Of a stretch of DNA of 34,895 bases, positions 23,396 to 30,996 are shown one piece after another. Position numbers and translations under genes: made by a program. Within the stretch, counting starts at the first letter, position 1, and each line of letters opens with the position of its first letter. This stretch comes from an uncultured Elusimicrobia bacterium. GTDB lineage: Bacteria > Elusimicrobiota > Elusimicrobia > Elusimicrobiales > UBA9959. The notes under the pieces were generated by a model. It worked only from the letters and a program-made list of their open reading frames with translations, was not told the DNA's origin and did not search any database. The stretch covers positions 1 through 34,895 of the forward strand of contig CAISZM010000007.1 in assembly GCA_903889965.1 (NCBI GenBank), in the 5' to 3' direction.

Positions 23396-23588
23396 GCGTG
23401 ACGATTTAGTCAGGTTAAGTCTGCGGGGGGGATACACAATAATTTCGCGTGCGGCGCTTCGGGATCGCTCTGCCGGTCCATGTGGCCGCGCCGGCGTATT
23501 CCGCCTTCGCCCGGAAAGCCTAGCGTCTTCTGGTTCGAGCTTAACGCCTGAGCGGGGGCGTGTCTATATGATCAGCAAGGGGTGAACA

Positions 23589-23942
23589 ATGAGCTGCATT
23601 ATCGAAGACGAACTGAGGCTGAGGGCAATTGTATCTTCCGGCGCTGACGCGCTGGTGTTGTTTTACGCGTCGTGGTGCGGATTTTCGGCCAAATTCCTGC
23701 CTATTTTCGAAAAACACGCCCGCGGCCCCAATTGTTTCAGGGTGCTCACCGACGAGGTCGAGGGCGTTGAAAACGCTTATTCCGTAGATTTCGTGCCTAC
23801 CGTGATGTTCTTCCACAAAGGCAAGCTGCACATGCGGCTGAACGGCATTGCAGGTGAAGGGCTTAACGAGGAAATGCTGCTGGGTTTGATGCGGACCTGC
23901 GGGCTGAAGCAAGAAGGGAAGTGGAGGAAAGATGAAAAATAA
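23589..23942 (+). CDS. thioredoxin-fold protein with CGFS active site
   Basis: A 117-residue thioredoxin-like protein with FYASWCGFSAKFLPIFE in place of the usual WCGPC. The resolving Cys is replaced by Ser33, and Cys30 remains. The cis-proline is present at Pro70 (DFVPT). CGFS is the signature of monothiol glutaredoxins, which bind [2Fe-2S] clusters with glutathione, but the rest of the sequence is thioredoxin-like. It overlaps a CDGSH iron-sulfur gene by 11 bases, so a cluster-handling role is plausible. An AGGGG site precedes the ATG. Confidence 0.82.
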   Translation: MSCIIEDELRLRAIVSSGADALVLFYASWCGFSAKFLPIFEKHARGPNCFRVLTDEVEGVENAYSVDFVPTVMFFHKGKLHMRLNGIAGEGLNEEMLLGLMRTCGLKQEGKWRKDEK

Positions 23943-24444
23943 ACCGGCAAGAACAAGGCGTATCCTTATTAAAATACTTAAGAACGGGCCCTATGAAGTT
24001 ATCGGGAATGTCCCGCTGCGTAAACAGACGGTCGTCTCCGGACAGGACGGCGTTCCCGTAAAATGGGGGGGCGGGCCAACCCTGCGGCCAGCGGATAAGC
24101 CATACCACCTCTGCCGCTGCGGTCATTCATCCCGCAAGCCATACTGCGACGGAACGCATCTTGAAATAAAATTTAACGGCGCGGAGGCGGCCGGGCGCCG
24201 GAAACATGCCGAGACGGCCGAGAGCACCTTCGGTCCCGGGCTGGAGCTGAGGGACGCGGAAAAATTATGCGCGGTAGGTCTTTTTTGCCACCGTGCCGGC
24301 GACGCCTGGACCCTGACGGAGAAGTCGGGTAATAAAAAGCCCGGAAAACAGCCATACAGGAGGCCGGGAACTGCCCGTCGGGCAGGCTGGTGGCCGTGGA
24401 TGCCGTGCAAGGCGAACTTGAGCCGGAGTTTAAGCCCGGGATAA
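23932..24444 (+). CDS. CDGSH iron-sulfur protein, N-terminal part (frameshifted)
   Basis: This reading frame encodes a CDGSH-type [2Fe-2S] domain (CRCGHSSRKPYCDGTH: three Cys and one His, with Thr for Ser) and then the linker ending DAWTLTEKSGN. Past that point the frame loses similarity and becomes Arg/Pro-rich. The expected continuation (KTAIQEAGNCPSGRLV) is present in the -1 frame from about 24345. The break lies in 24331-24350, an A-rich stretch. A one-base deletion, a sequencing error or programmed slippage would each explain it. Confidence 0.8.
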   Translation: MKNKPARTRRILIKILKNGPYEVIGNVPLRKQTVVSGQDGVPVKWGGGPTLRPADKPYHLCRCGHSSRKPYCDGTHLEIKFNGAEAAGRRKHAETAESTFGPGLELRDAEKLCAVGLFCHRAGDAWTLTEKSGNKKPGKQPYRRPGTARRAGWWPWMPCKANLSRSLSPG

Positions 24445-24641
24445 GCCTGGTGGAAGACCCCTTCCGGAAAGCCAGCGGGCCGCTTTGGGTTAAGGGCGGC
24501 ATACCCGTGAAATCGTCCAAAGGCTTCAGGTACGAAGTCCGCAACCGCGTGACCCTCTGCCGCTGCGGGAGGTCGGGCAATAAGCCGTTCTGCGACGGCA
24601 GCCACCTGCCATTTAAAGACGGGGACGGGTCCGTGGGGTAA
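24390..24641 (+). CDS. CDGSH iron-sulfur protein, C-terminal part (frameshifted)
   Basis: This is the continuation of the protein begun at 23932 in a different frame. It carries FKPGISLVEDP, GPLWVKGGIPV and a second CDGSH motif (CRCGRSGNKPFCDGSH), with all four cluster ligands intact. The natural junction is near 24345 rather than at this ATG, because conserved residues lie upstream of it. Joined, the two parts would give about 236 residues with two CDGSH domains. A terminator follows at once. Confidence 0.75.
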   Translation: MAVDAVQGELEPEFKPGISLVEDPFRKASGPLWVKGGIPVKSSKGFRYEVRNRVTLCRCGRSGNKPFCDGSHLPFKDGDGSVG

Positions 24642-24657
24642 CGGGTGCCTGTCCGGT

Positions 24658-24685
24658 TAAAAGGGCGCCGCGGGGCGCCTTTTTA
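24658..24685 (+). terminator. rho-independent terminator after the CDGSH gene
   Basis: AAAAGG-GCGCC pairs with GGCGCC-TTTT with a single bulged G, followed by a T-run (TTTTT). It begins 17 bases after the stop and separates this unit from the Rrf2 gene. Confidence 0.8.
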
Positions 24686-24767
24686 ATTCCCGGGACGCGG
24701 TACGTTAAATATGCGGATCTGATCCGCTCCCCAGGTATGATAGGAAGCCGCCCGGGCCGCTCCTGGC

Positions 24768-24802
24768 TTGACAAGACCCTTGTATATAGGTATAGTAATA
24801 CC
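24768..24802 (+). promoter_or_regulatory. consensus promoter with overlapping operator-like palindrome
   Basis: TTGACA (24768-24773), 17 bases, then TATAGT (24791-24796) form a near-perfect sigma-70 promoter. The palindrome GGTAT-AGTA-ATACC (24789-24802) covers the -10, which is where a repressor would block it. The gene it drives encodes an Rrf2 regulator, so autorepression is likely. Transcription should start near 24803, and an AAAGGAG site precedes the ATG. Confidence 0.75.
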
Positions 24803-24828
24803 AAATAGCCGGAAAGGAGACGTAAATC

Positions 24829-25236
24829 ATGAAAAGCATACTCAATATCTCTGACGGGGCGGTGATCGCGCTCCACGCCGCCGACTGCCTTGCGGGCCAG
24901 GCCGGCCCTTTAATGTCCACGGCTGATATGGCCAAAGCACTGGGGGTTTCCGCTAACCACCTTTCCAAGGTGCTGCAGCAGCTCACAAGATCCGGCCTGC
25001 TGATCCCGGAGCGCGGTCCGAAAGGGGGCTTCGCCCTTTCTCCGGCGGGGAAAAAAGCCAGGGTCAGGGATTTTATCGCTGCCATAGACGGGCCTCCCGC
25101 CGTGAAGACATGCCTGCTGAAGGGTAAGGTGTGCAAACACCGCGGCTGCCTGCTCGGGAACCTGCTGGCTGAAACCAACCGGCGCTTTGAGGCGGCACTG
25201 AACGGCAAGATCTCTGATTTGTCAAAACGCGTGTAA
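24829..25236 (+). CDS. Rrf2-family iron-sulfur transcriptional regulator
   Basis: A 135-residue Rrf2 protein. The winged helix-turn-helix spans about 10-70 (TADMAKALGVSANHLSKVLQQLTRSGLL, then ERGPKGGF). Three cysteines (Cys95, Cys102, Cys107) could ligate an Fe-S cluster, as in NsrR and IscR. It lies 35 bases before the hybrid cluster protein gene, a typical NO-responsive pairing, so it is probably an NsrR-like sensor of nitric oxide or cluster damage. The Cys spacing (x6, x4) differs from both NsrR and IscR. Confidence 0.9.
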   Translation: MKSILNISDGAVIALHAADCLAGQAGPLMSTADMAKALGVSANHLSKVLQQLTRSGLLIPERGPKGGFALSPAGKKARVRDFIAAIDGPPAVKTCLLKGKVCKHRGCLLGNLLAETNRRFEAALNGKISDLSKRV

Positions 25237-25271
25237 AGGACCAGGCGGATCGAAATATAAGGAGGATCATA

Positions 25272-26930
25272 ATGAGCGACAACATGTTCTGCTACCAATG
25301 CGAGCAGACCGCGAAAGGCACCGGCTGCACAGTGCAGGGGGTGTGCGGCAAGGATCCCGAAACCGCCAGGATGCAGGACCTCCTGCTCTGGCAGGCCAAG
25401 GGGATAAGCATGTACGCGCGGCGGGCGGCGCTGGCGGGCGCGCGGGACAGGGCGATAGACGTCTTCGTAGTAGAGGCCCTTTTCACTACCGTCACCAATG
25501 TCAACTTCGACGCCGCAGAAATAGAGAAGCTTGTGCGGAAAGGACAGGCTGTAAAGGAGCAAGCCCGGCTGATGTACGAAAAAGCGGCAAAGGACCCGGA
25601 AAAGCTCGGAGGCCCGGCCGCCTGGGTTCCCCCTGCCGATCATGCGGCCCTCCTGGGCGAAGCTTCAGCGGTAGGTATAGCCGGGCGCAGGAAAGCGCTG
25701 GGCGACGATGTCGCAGGCCTACAGGAACTGCTCACCTCCGGTCTTAAGGGCATGGCCGCCTACGCGGACCACGCGATGATACTGGGACAGGAAGACGAGG
25801 CTGTATATGCCTTCATACACTCGGCGCTGGATTTCCTGACGCGGCCCGACCCGTCCGCGGACGAGCTGGTCGGCTATAACATGAAATGCGGCGAGGTTAA
25901 CCTGCGCGTGATGGAACTGCTGGATCAGGCCAATACCGGCGCCTATGGCCACCCGGTGCCTACCAAGGTGCGCGTCAACCCGCTTAAGGGCAAGGCCCTG
26001 CTGGTTTCCGGGCACGACCTTAAGGACCTTGAGAATATACTCAGGGCCACCGATGGCAAGGGCGTGAACGTCTACACTCACGGCGAGATGCTCCCGGCCC
26101 ACGGCTACCCGGGGCTGAACAAGTACAGGCATCTGGCCGGCAATTATGGCGGCGCCTGGCAGGACCAGCAGAAAGAATTCGACGCCTTCCCCGGCGCGAT
26201 AGTGATGACCACGAACTGCATACAGAGGCCGCTGGCCGGTTACAAGTCCCGCATCTTTACCACCGGACTGGTAGCTTTCCCCGGTGTGACGCACCTTAAG
26301 AACGGGGAATTCGGCCCCGCGGTAGAGGCCGCCCTCGCGGCGGAGGGCTTCAAGGCCGACGGGGACCCGAAGACCATACTGGTAGGTTTCGCCCATAATA
26401 CCGTGATGGGCGTGGCGGGAAAGGTCATAGACGCGGTAAAAGCCGGCCAGATAAAGCACTTCTTCCTGGTGGGCGGCTGCGACGGCGCGAAGCCGGGGCG
26501 GAATTACTATACCGAGTTCGCCGAGAAGGCGCCGAAAGACACCGTCATCCTGACGCTGGCCTGCGGCAAGTTCCGCTTCAATAAGCTGGAGTTCGGCGAC
26601 ATAGGAGGCATACCCCGGCTGCTGGACGTGGGTCAGTGCAACGACGCCTATTCAGCCATACAGATAGCCCTGGCGCTCTCCAAAGCCTTCGGCGTGGGGG
26701 TGAACGAACTCCCGCTCTCGCTGGTGCTGAGCTGGTACGAGCAGAAAGCGGTCTGCATACTGCTTACGCTCCTGTTCCTCGGCATAAAGAACATAAGGCT
26801 CGGCCCCACCCTGCCGGCCTTCGTGACGCCGGCAGTGCTTAAGGTGCTGGTGGGTAAGTTCAATATAATGCCGGTGACCACGGCTGAGAAGGACCTGGAA
26901 GCGATACTCGGCGCGAAAGCGGCGCATTAA
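25272..26930 (+). CDS. hcp: hybrid cluster protein (Hcp, NO/hydroxylamine reductase)
   Basis: A 552-residue hybrid cluster protein. These enzymes carry an oxygen-sensitive 4Fe-2S-2O type cluster and reduce nitric oxide or hydroxylamine. The N-terminal ligand set is Cys7-x2-Cys10-x8-Cys19-x5-Cys25. This is the anaerobe-type [4Fe-4S] arrangement rather than the enterobacterial [2Fe-2S] form. Later motifs such as GGCDGAKPGRNYYTEFAE and ACGKFRFN fit the hybrid-cluster site. A strong AAGGAGG site is present. No reductase partner (Hcr) follows. Confidence 0.97.
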   Translation: MSDNMFCYQCEQTAKGTGCTVQGVCGKDPETARMQDLLLWQAKGISMYARRAALAGARDRAIDVFVVEALFTTVTNVNFDAAEIEKLVRKGQAVKEQARLMYEKAAKDPEKLGGPAAWVPPADHAALLGEASAVGIAGRRKALGDDVAGLQELLTSGLKGMAAYADHAMILGQEDEAVYAFIHSALDFLTRPDPSADELVGYNMKCGEVNLRVMELLDQANTGAYGHPVPTKVRVNPLKGKALLVSGHDLKDLENILRATDGKGVNVYTHGEMLPAHGYPGLNKYRHLAGNYGGAWQDQQKEFDAFPGAIVMTTNCIQRPLAGYKSRIFTTGLVAFPGVTHLKNGEFGPAVEAALAAEGFKADGDPKTILVGFAHNTVMGVAGKVIDAVKAGQIKHFFLVGGCDGAKPGRNYYTEFAEKAPKDTVILTLACGKFRFNKLEFGDIGGIPRLLDVGQCNDAYSAIQIALALSKAFGVGVNELPLSLVLSWYEQKAVCILLTLLFLGIKNIRLGPTLPAFVTPAVLKVLVGKFNIMPVTTAEKDLEAILGAKAAH

Positions 26931-26980
26931 ACGCTTCGTATGAACTAACGGCCGGCTGCCGGCCGGCGGCGCGGTTCAAT

Positions 26981-27019
26981 AGCCTGGGCCCGGGCCAAAA
27001 GGCGCGGGCCCAGGCTTTG
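26981..27019 (+). terminator. strong stem-loop terminator after hcp
   Basis: AGCCTGGGCCCG (26981-26992) pairs perfectly with CGGGCCCAGGCT (27005-27016) around a 12-nt loop, followed by a short TTT. The T-run is weak, but the 12-bp GC-rich stem is striking. Confidence 0.7.
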
Positions 27020-27048
27020 CCGGAGCGGCCGCGGAAACGGGAGGGAAT

Positions 27049-27390
27049 ATGACCAAGGTTAAAGAAAAAAAAGAAGATCTCATGGGCAGGGCGCTGAAAG
27101 CCTCGGAACTGGTCGCATATTCCGGGGGCGCCGTGGTCAGCCGCACCATAATAGAGAAAAAAACCGGTACTGTCACGCTCTTCGCGTTCGACAAAGGCCA
27201 GGGTCTGAGCGAGCACACGGCCCCGTTCGACGCGCTGGTCGAGATCCTGGACGGCGAGGCGCAGATCCTGGTAGCCGGAAAGCCCAACAAGGTAAAGGCG
27301 GGGGAGTTTATAATAATGCCGGCCAACAAGCCCCACGCGCTGAAAGCGGTTAAAAAATTTAAAATGGCCCTGGTGATGATACGGTCTTAA
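27049..27390 (+). CDS. small cupin-domain protein
   Basis: A 113-residue single-domain cupin. Motif 1 appears as SEHTAPFDALVEILDGEAQILV and motif 2 as AGEFIIMPANKPHAL, with metal-ligand candidates His (SEH), Glu/Asp and His (PHAL). The second usual His of motif 1 is replaced by Ala or Pro, so the metal site may be incomplete. Such cupins are often found near hcp and Fe-S stress genes. Function is otherwise unknown. A GGGAGGG site precedes the ATG. Confidence 0.85.
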   Translation: MTKVKEKKEDLMGRALKASELVAYSGGAVVSRTIIEKKTGTVTLFAFDKGQGLSEHTAPFDALVEILDGEAQILVAGKPNKVKAGEFIIMPANKPHALKAVKKFKMALVMIRS

Positions 27391-27486
27391 CGTTTTGCGG
27401 TCCTTCCCTAAGGTAAAGATATTCCTGTTAAGGAGATATCTGCGAAGTCCCATACTCTGCGAGCGGGCCCGCGGGCTTCCGGCTTT

Positions 27487-27515
27487 TTGACAAGGACCGG
27501 GCTACTTTGTATATT
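27487..27515 (+). promoter_or_regulatory. sigma-70-type promoter of the DUF481 gene
   Basis: TTGACA (27487-27492), a 17-base spacer, then TATATT (27510-27515). Transcription would start near 27522, about 37 bases ahead of the ATG at 27559. Confidence 0.65.
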
Positions 27516-27558
27516 TCCTAGGGTTTGGGAACACGAAAAACAGCGCTTAGGAGCGTGT

Positions 27559-28275
27559 ATGAAAAATCTGATCGCGGCCGTCATCCTGGCCGGACTGGCG
27601 TCGCCGCTTATGGCGCAGGAAGCCCCCAAAAAATGGAAGGATGCGGCGGAACTTTCCTACGTGCAGACGTCCGGCAACTCGAAGACATCCACGCTTTCGG
27701 CCAAGAACCTTTTTAACTATGACTGGGAAAAAGCCGCGCTGGAGCTTAACGCCGGAGGCCTTGGCGCTAAAAGCGGAAGTACCATGACCGCCGAGCAGTA
27801 CAACGCCTCCGAGAAGGTCAGCCTTAAGCTGTCCGGGAAGAACTACGCCTTCGAGAGAACGGCCTGGGACAAGAACCGCTTCGCCGGCATAAAGGACCGC
27901 TACGATATGGGTTTGGGCGTGGGCAGGAATCTCGTCGATACCGCCGGCAATAAGCTGTACGCCGAAGCCGGCGGCGGTTATATCGCCGAAGACCGCCTGG
28001 CATCCGAGAATAAGTCGTTCGGAACCTACCGGGGCTTCGCCAAGTATATCCACACTCTCTCGCCCACGGCCAGCGCCAGCCAGGACCTGGAATACATGGG
28101 TAATTTCGAGGACGCGAAAGGCTACCGCATGAACGCGGAGACGGCGCTGGTTACCTCCATCTCCACCCATTTCTCGCTGAAGGCTTCCTACCTGTGGAAA
28201 TACGTGAACAGCCCCGGCCCCGGCTTCAAAAAAACGGACACCATGACCGCGGTGGCGCTGATAGTGAATTATTAA
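27559..28275 (+). CDS. DUF481/YdiY-like outer-membrane protein
   Basis: A 238-residue protein with a signal peptide ([20 protein letters not shown]). A beta-barrel of the DUF481 type follows, with [25 protein letters not shown] at its start and a terminal aromatic (VNY). I trimmed the start to the ATG at 27559 because of the adjacent TAGGAG site and signal peptide. Earlier in-frame codons overlap the promoter. It resembles the barrel at 13658. It may be a structural or osmotic-stress outer-membrane protein, and it is followed by mscL. Confidence 0.85.
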   Translation: MKNLIAAVILAGLASPLMAQEAPKKWKDAAELSYVQTSGNSKTSTLSAKNLFNYDWEKAALELNAGGLGAKSGSTMTAEQYNASEKVSLKLSGKNYAFERTAWDKNRFAGIKDRYDMGLGVGRNLVDTAGNKLYAEAGGGYIAEDRLASENKSFGTYRGFAKYIHTLSPTASASQDLEYMGNFEDAKGYRMNAETALVTSISTHFSLKASYLWKYVNSPGPGFKKTDTMTAVALIVNY

Positions 28276-28301
28276 GACGATGGAAAATTAAGGAGACCAA
28301 A

Positions 28302-28745
28302 ATGTTCAAGCACTTTAAGGAATTCATAATGCGGGGTAATGTGGTGGATATGGCCGTGGGCGTCATAATCGGAGGCGCCTTCGGTAAAATAGTTGCCTCG
28401 CTGGTCAACGACGTGCTGATGCCGCCCATAGGGCGTCTTACGGGCGGCGTAGATTTCTCCAGCCTCTACATAAACCTGTCGGGTACCGCTTATACGAGCC
28501 TGGCCGAGGCGCAGAAAGCCGGGGCCGCCACCATAAACTACGGCGTGTTCCTGAACACCGTCATCAACTTCCTGATAGTGGCCGCGGCCATTTTCATCCT
28601 GATAAGCCAGCTGAACAAACTTAAGAAGCGCTTTGAGAAGCCGGCTGAAACGGCGGCGCCAGCGGTCAAGGAGTGCCCGCTGTGCCTTTCGGTCATACCG
28701 CTAAAAGCCGTGAAATGCGCGCATTGCGCTTCGGACCTGAAATAA
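28302..28745 (+). CDS. mscL: large-conductance mechanosensitive channel with zinc-ribbon tail
   Basis: MscL releases solutes on hypo-osmotic shock. The 147-residue protein begins [21 protein letters not shown], the conserved N-terminus and first helix. The second helix follows ([16 protein letters not shown]). After the cytoplasmic helix it carries CPLC and CAHC, a C-terminal zinc ribbon found in some MscL proteins. The AAGGAG site fixes the ATG at 28302, not further upstream. It lies 26 bases after the DUF481 gene, probably co-transcribed from its promoter. Confidence 0.95.
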   Translation: MFKHFKEFIMRGNVVDMAVGVIIGGAFGKIVASLVNDVLMPPIGRLTGGVDFSSLYINLSGTAYTSLAEAQKAGAATINYGVFLNTVINFLIVAAAIFILISQLNKLKKRFEKPAETAAPAVKECPLCLSVIPLKAVKCAHCASDLK

Positions 28746-28837
28746 ACGCGGAGTGTTTACGGGGCGGGGTCCGCTTTGAAAATGACGGGATCAAGGCGCT
28801 CAGCCTGCCCGCGCTTTAAAGAACCGCGTTGAAATTG

Positions 28838-28843
28838 TATACT
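28838..28843 (+). promoter_or_regulatory. -10 element before the lipoprotein gene
   Basis: TATACT lies 29 bases before the ATG at 28873. A TTGAAA (28829-28834) occurs too close to be its -35. The start would be near 28850, within a leader ending in a G-rich ribosome site. Confidence 0.35.
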
Positions 28844-28872
28844 AATTTCTGACACTCGGTCAGGGGGGACGT

Positions 28873-29286
28873 ATGAAATATGGCACGCTGATTCTCGCGC
28901 TTCCGTTGTTCCTGCTTTCATTTTCCGCTTGTTCGGAGAACCTGCGAAAGACGGCGCCGCCTATCGAAGACGCTTTGCACGCGGGCCCGCTTGCCACCAT
29001 ACTTGTCTACGCCGGCAATGTGGCCGTGGGCCAGACCGGACCCAGCCCCGACGGCCTTAAACTCGCCATCGGCGGCACGGCCGTGCTCAGCGCGCAGGGC
29101 CGCGATGTGAACAACCGCCCGATAAAGATCACCCCCGTCTGGACCGCCAGCAAGCCTGAACTTATAAGCGTCACACCTTCCGTGGGAGATATCGTGGCCG
29201 TTAAGGGTTTAAGAGAGGGGACAGCCGAAATCGTGGCGGAATATAAAGGCGTGAAAACGACCGTTAACTATATCTTCATCAAATGA
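28873..29286 (+). CDS. lipoprotein with Ig-like (BIG2-type) domain
   Basis: A 137-residue lipoprotein with signal peptide and lipobox FSAC (Cys20). A single bacterial Ig-like domain follows (about 50-137), with LAIGGTAVLSAQGRDVNNRPI, WTASKPELISV and GTAEIVAEYKGVKTTV, a typical BIG2 pattern. It is probably anchored in the envelope. Its stop overlaps the next gene as ATGA, which is odd for a gene followed by a soluble protein and suggests joint expression. Confidence 0.75.
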   Translation: MKYGTLILALPLFLLSFSACSENLRKTAPPIEDALHAGPLATILVYAGNVAVGQTGPSPDGLKLAIGGTAVLSAQGRDVNNRPIKITPVWTASKPELISVTPSVGDIVAVKGLREGTAEIVAEYKGVKTTVNYIFIK

Positions 29287-30608
29287 AACTGGAAGCAGAT
29301 TACGAACTTTCCGGGAGCGCCGGGAGATCCGCCGAAAAGGGCCATGCCGCGGTCTCTTTAGCCAAGGATTCCATCGTCGTTTCTCCGGCGGGAGCCCATG
29401 CCATTGTAGTTCCCTGGGAGGAAACCCGCAGCATCTCATTTCAGGATTATGGCGCGCGCATAGGCCTGCCGGCCGGAGAGACGCTCATATTAGGAGCTCT
29501 CGGATATAAATTTGAGGATTTCCAAAGGCAAGCGGCGCGCTTTAGGAACGAAAAACTTATAACGCTCAGCCTGGCCGATGAGCCGCTGAAAAGGTCCATG
29601 ATAGAAGCGGAACTCGCGTGTACGGGTCCCGCCGGTGATTTTAAGGAGAATTGCGAACTCCGGATCTACGAGACCTCCCTTATAGCGCTTCCGGAAACGA
29701 GGGATTTCCTGCGGATGCCTTTTCGCTATATACAGGAAATAAAGAACGACGGTTATGCGATCGAGATAATTTCCGAAACCGGCGAAACCTGGCGGCTGAC
29801 CGGTCTCGGGAGGAAATACGATCATTTTCTGGATTCGCTCCGGGGGCAGATGGGTGAACTCGATATCTTCGTGCAAAAGGCCCTGGGCGCGGCCATGGGG
29901 GGGGCCGGTCCCCTGGACATCAGGGCGCTGGCCGCCCGCCTCAGGGAAGGCCGGCTGGTGTCTTTCAGCGATATAGAGCGGACCGTGCCCGGATCGTTGG
30001 GAAAACTGGAAAAAAGAATATGCTCCAATAAAACCGATTCCGGGGAATATTCGTTCTTGAAAAGTATTTCAAACCCGGCGGATGCCGCGCTCGGGATAAA
30101 AAAAGGTTTTGCGGGCGGCGCGGATTATTATAGTTTTGTGTTCAGGCTGGAAAAACCGGCGCCGCTGGCCGCTGTCGAATCGTTCCTGGTCGAACCCGGG
30201 GCCGCTGCCGCCCCCGGCGCCGATAAGAAAGCCACCTATTTTTACAGGCTGCCCAAGTCCGATGCCCCATGGGAAGATTTTCTTGGGTTCTTTAACAAGG
30301 CCATGACGGCCGTGAATTTCAGGCGTATGCCTGTGCTCCTTTCAGAAGAACGGCTTTCTGACCCCAAGTACGCTGTATACGCCGGCGCGGTAGAACGCGT
30401 GCCGGAGCTCCGGGAGCTGCGCGGGCTTTACGTAGGACGCGCCATACACGGCGAACATGACCGGTGGACCGGGGATATCTCCGCCATAACCCTGTTCGCT
30501 TCCCTCAATCTCATCCCCGGAACCAGGTGGAACAAGGACGGAGTTGAAGAAGAGACTGAGGAAAAGCCCGCAGCTGCGAACGCGGTCAAGCCGGTCAAGG
30601 AGGTTTAA
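29283..30608 (+). CDS. uncharacterised protein with PH-like N-terminal repeats
   Basis: A 441-residue soluble protein without signal or membrane segments. The first about 210 residues look like two copies of a PH/GRAM-like beta module (AAVSLAKDSIVVSP with IGLPAGETLILGAL, then CELRIYETSLIALP with WRLTGLGRKYDHFLDSLRG). The rest (about 215-430) is mixed alpha/beta, ending in an acidic, Ala/Lys-rich tail. No known enzyme motif was found. It overlaps the next zinc-ribbon gene by one base (TAATG). Confidence 0.6.
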   Translation: MKLEADYELSGSAGRSAEKGHAAVSLAKDSIVVSPAGAHAIVVPWEETRSISFQDYGARIGLPAGETLILGALGYKFEDFQRQAARFRNEKLITLSLADEPLKRSMIEAELACTGPAGDFKENCELRIYETSLIALPETRDFLRMPFRYIQEIKNDGYAIEIISETGETWRLTGLGRKYDHFLDSLRGQMGELDIFVQKALGAAMGGAGPLDIRALAARLREGRLVSFSDIERTVPGSLGKLEKRICSNKTDSGEYSFLKSISNPADAALGIKKGFAGGADYYSFVFRLEKPAPLAAVESFLVEPGAAAAPGADKKATYFYRLPKSDAPWEDFLGFFNKAMTAVNFRRMPVLLSEERLSDPKYAVYAGAVERVPELRELRGLYVGRAIHGEHDRWTGDISAITLFASLNLIPGTRWNKDGVEEETEEKPAAANAVKPVKEV

Positions 30609-30970
30609 TGCCAGGTTACAAACACCCCTGCCGCTATTGCGGCGAGCTAATTCCCCCGGATTCACAGGCCTGTCCTTTTTGCGCCAAGCTTAACCCGGCC
30701 GGTCCTTTCAGGTGCCATAAATGCCGGGCCCCTGTCGAAGAAAAATGGAAAACCTGTTCGTCCTGCGGGCTTAAGCTCGAAATCCCCTGCCCCAAGTGCG
30801 GTGAAATCGTTTTTTTCGGAGACTATTGCTCTAAATGCGGTGCGCGTCTGACCGTGGTCTGCCCGGATAAACGCTGCGCGGAAGAACAGCCGCCGGTATC
30901 GCCCGTTTGCCGGAAATGCGGCAAGCCTCTGGCCCCGGGCGGGTCCAGACGCGGCCCCGCGGATATTTAA
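30608..30970 (+). CDS. multi-zinc-ribbon protein
   Basis: A 120-residue protein made almost wholly of zinc ribbons: CRYC/CPFC, CHKC/CSSC, CPKC/CSKC, then a CPDKRC/CRKC pair near the C-terminus. Such rubredoxin-like or double-zinc-ribbon modules mediate protein or nucleic-acid binding. No catalytic part is attached. It is translationally coupled to the PH-like protein and followed by another zinc-ribbon gene, so the three probably act together. Confidence 0.75.
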   Translation: MPGYKHPCRYCGELIPPDSQACPFCAKLNPAGPFRCHKCRAPVEEKWKTCSSCGLKLEIPCPKCGEIVFFGDYCSKCGARLTVVCPDKRCAEEQPPVSPVCRKCGKPLAPGGSRRGPADI

Positions 30971-30996
30971 ATCGAATTTAGAAGGAGGAACATAAT

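Noticed and set aside
25719-26459. 246-codon open frame antisense to hcp
   Set aside because: hcp is certain from its motifs and length. This frame is a shadow.
27455-27490. GC-rich palindrome followed by TTTTT as a terminator after the cupin gene
   Set aside because: The pairing is imperfect, and the T-run belongs to the -35 box of the next promoter.
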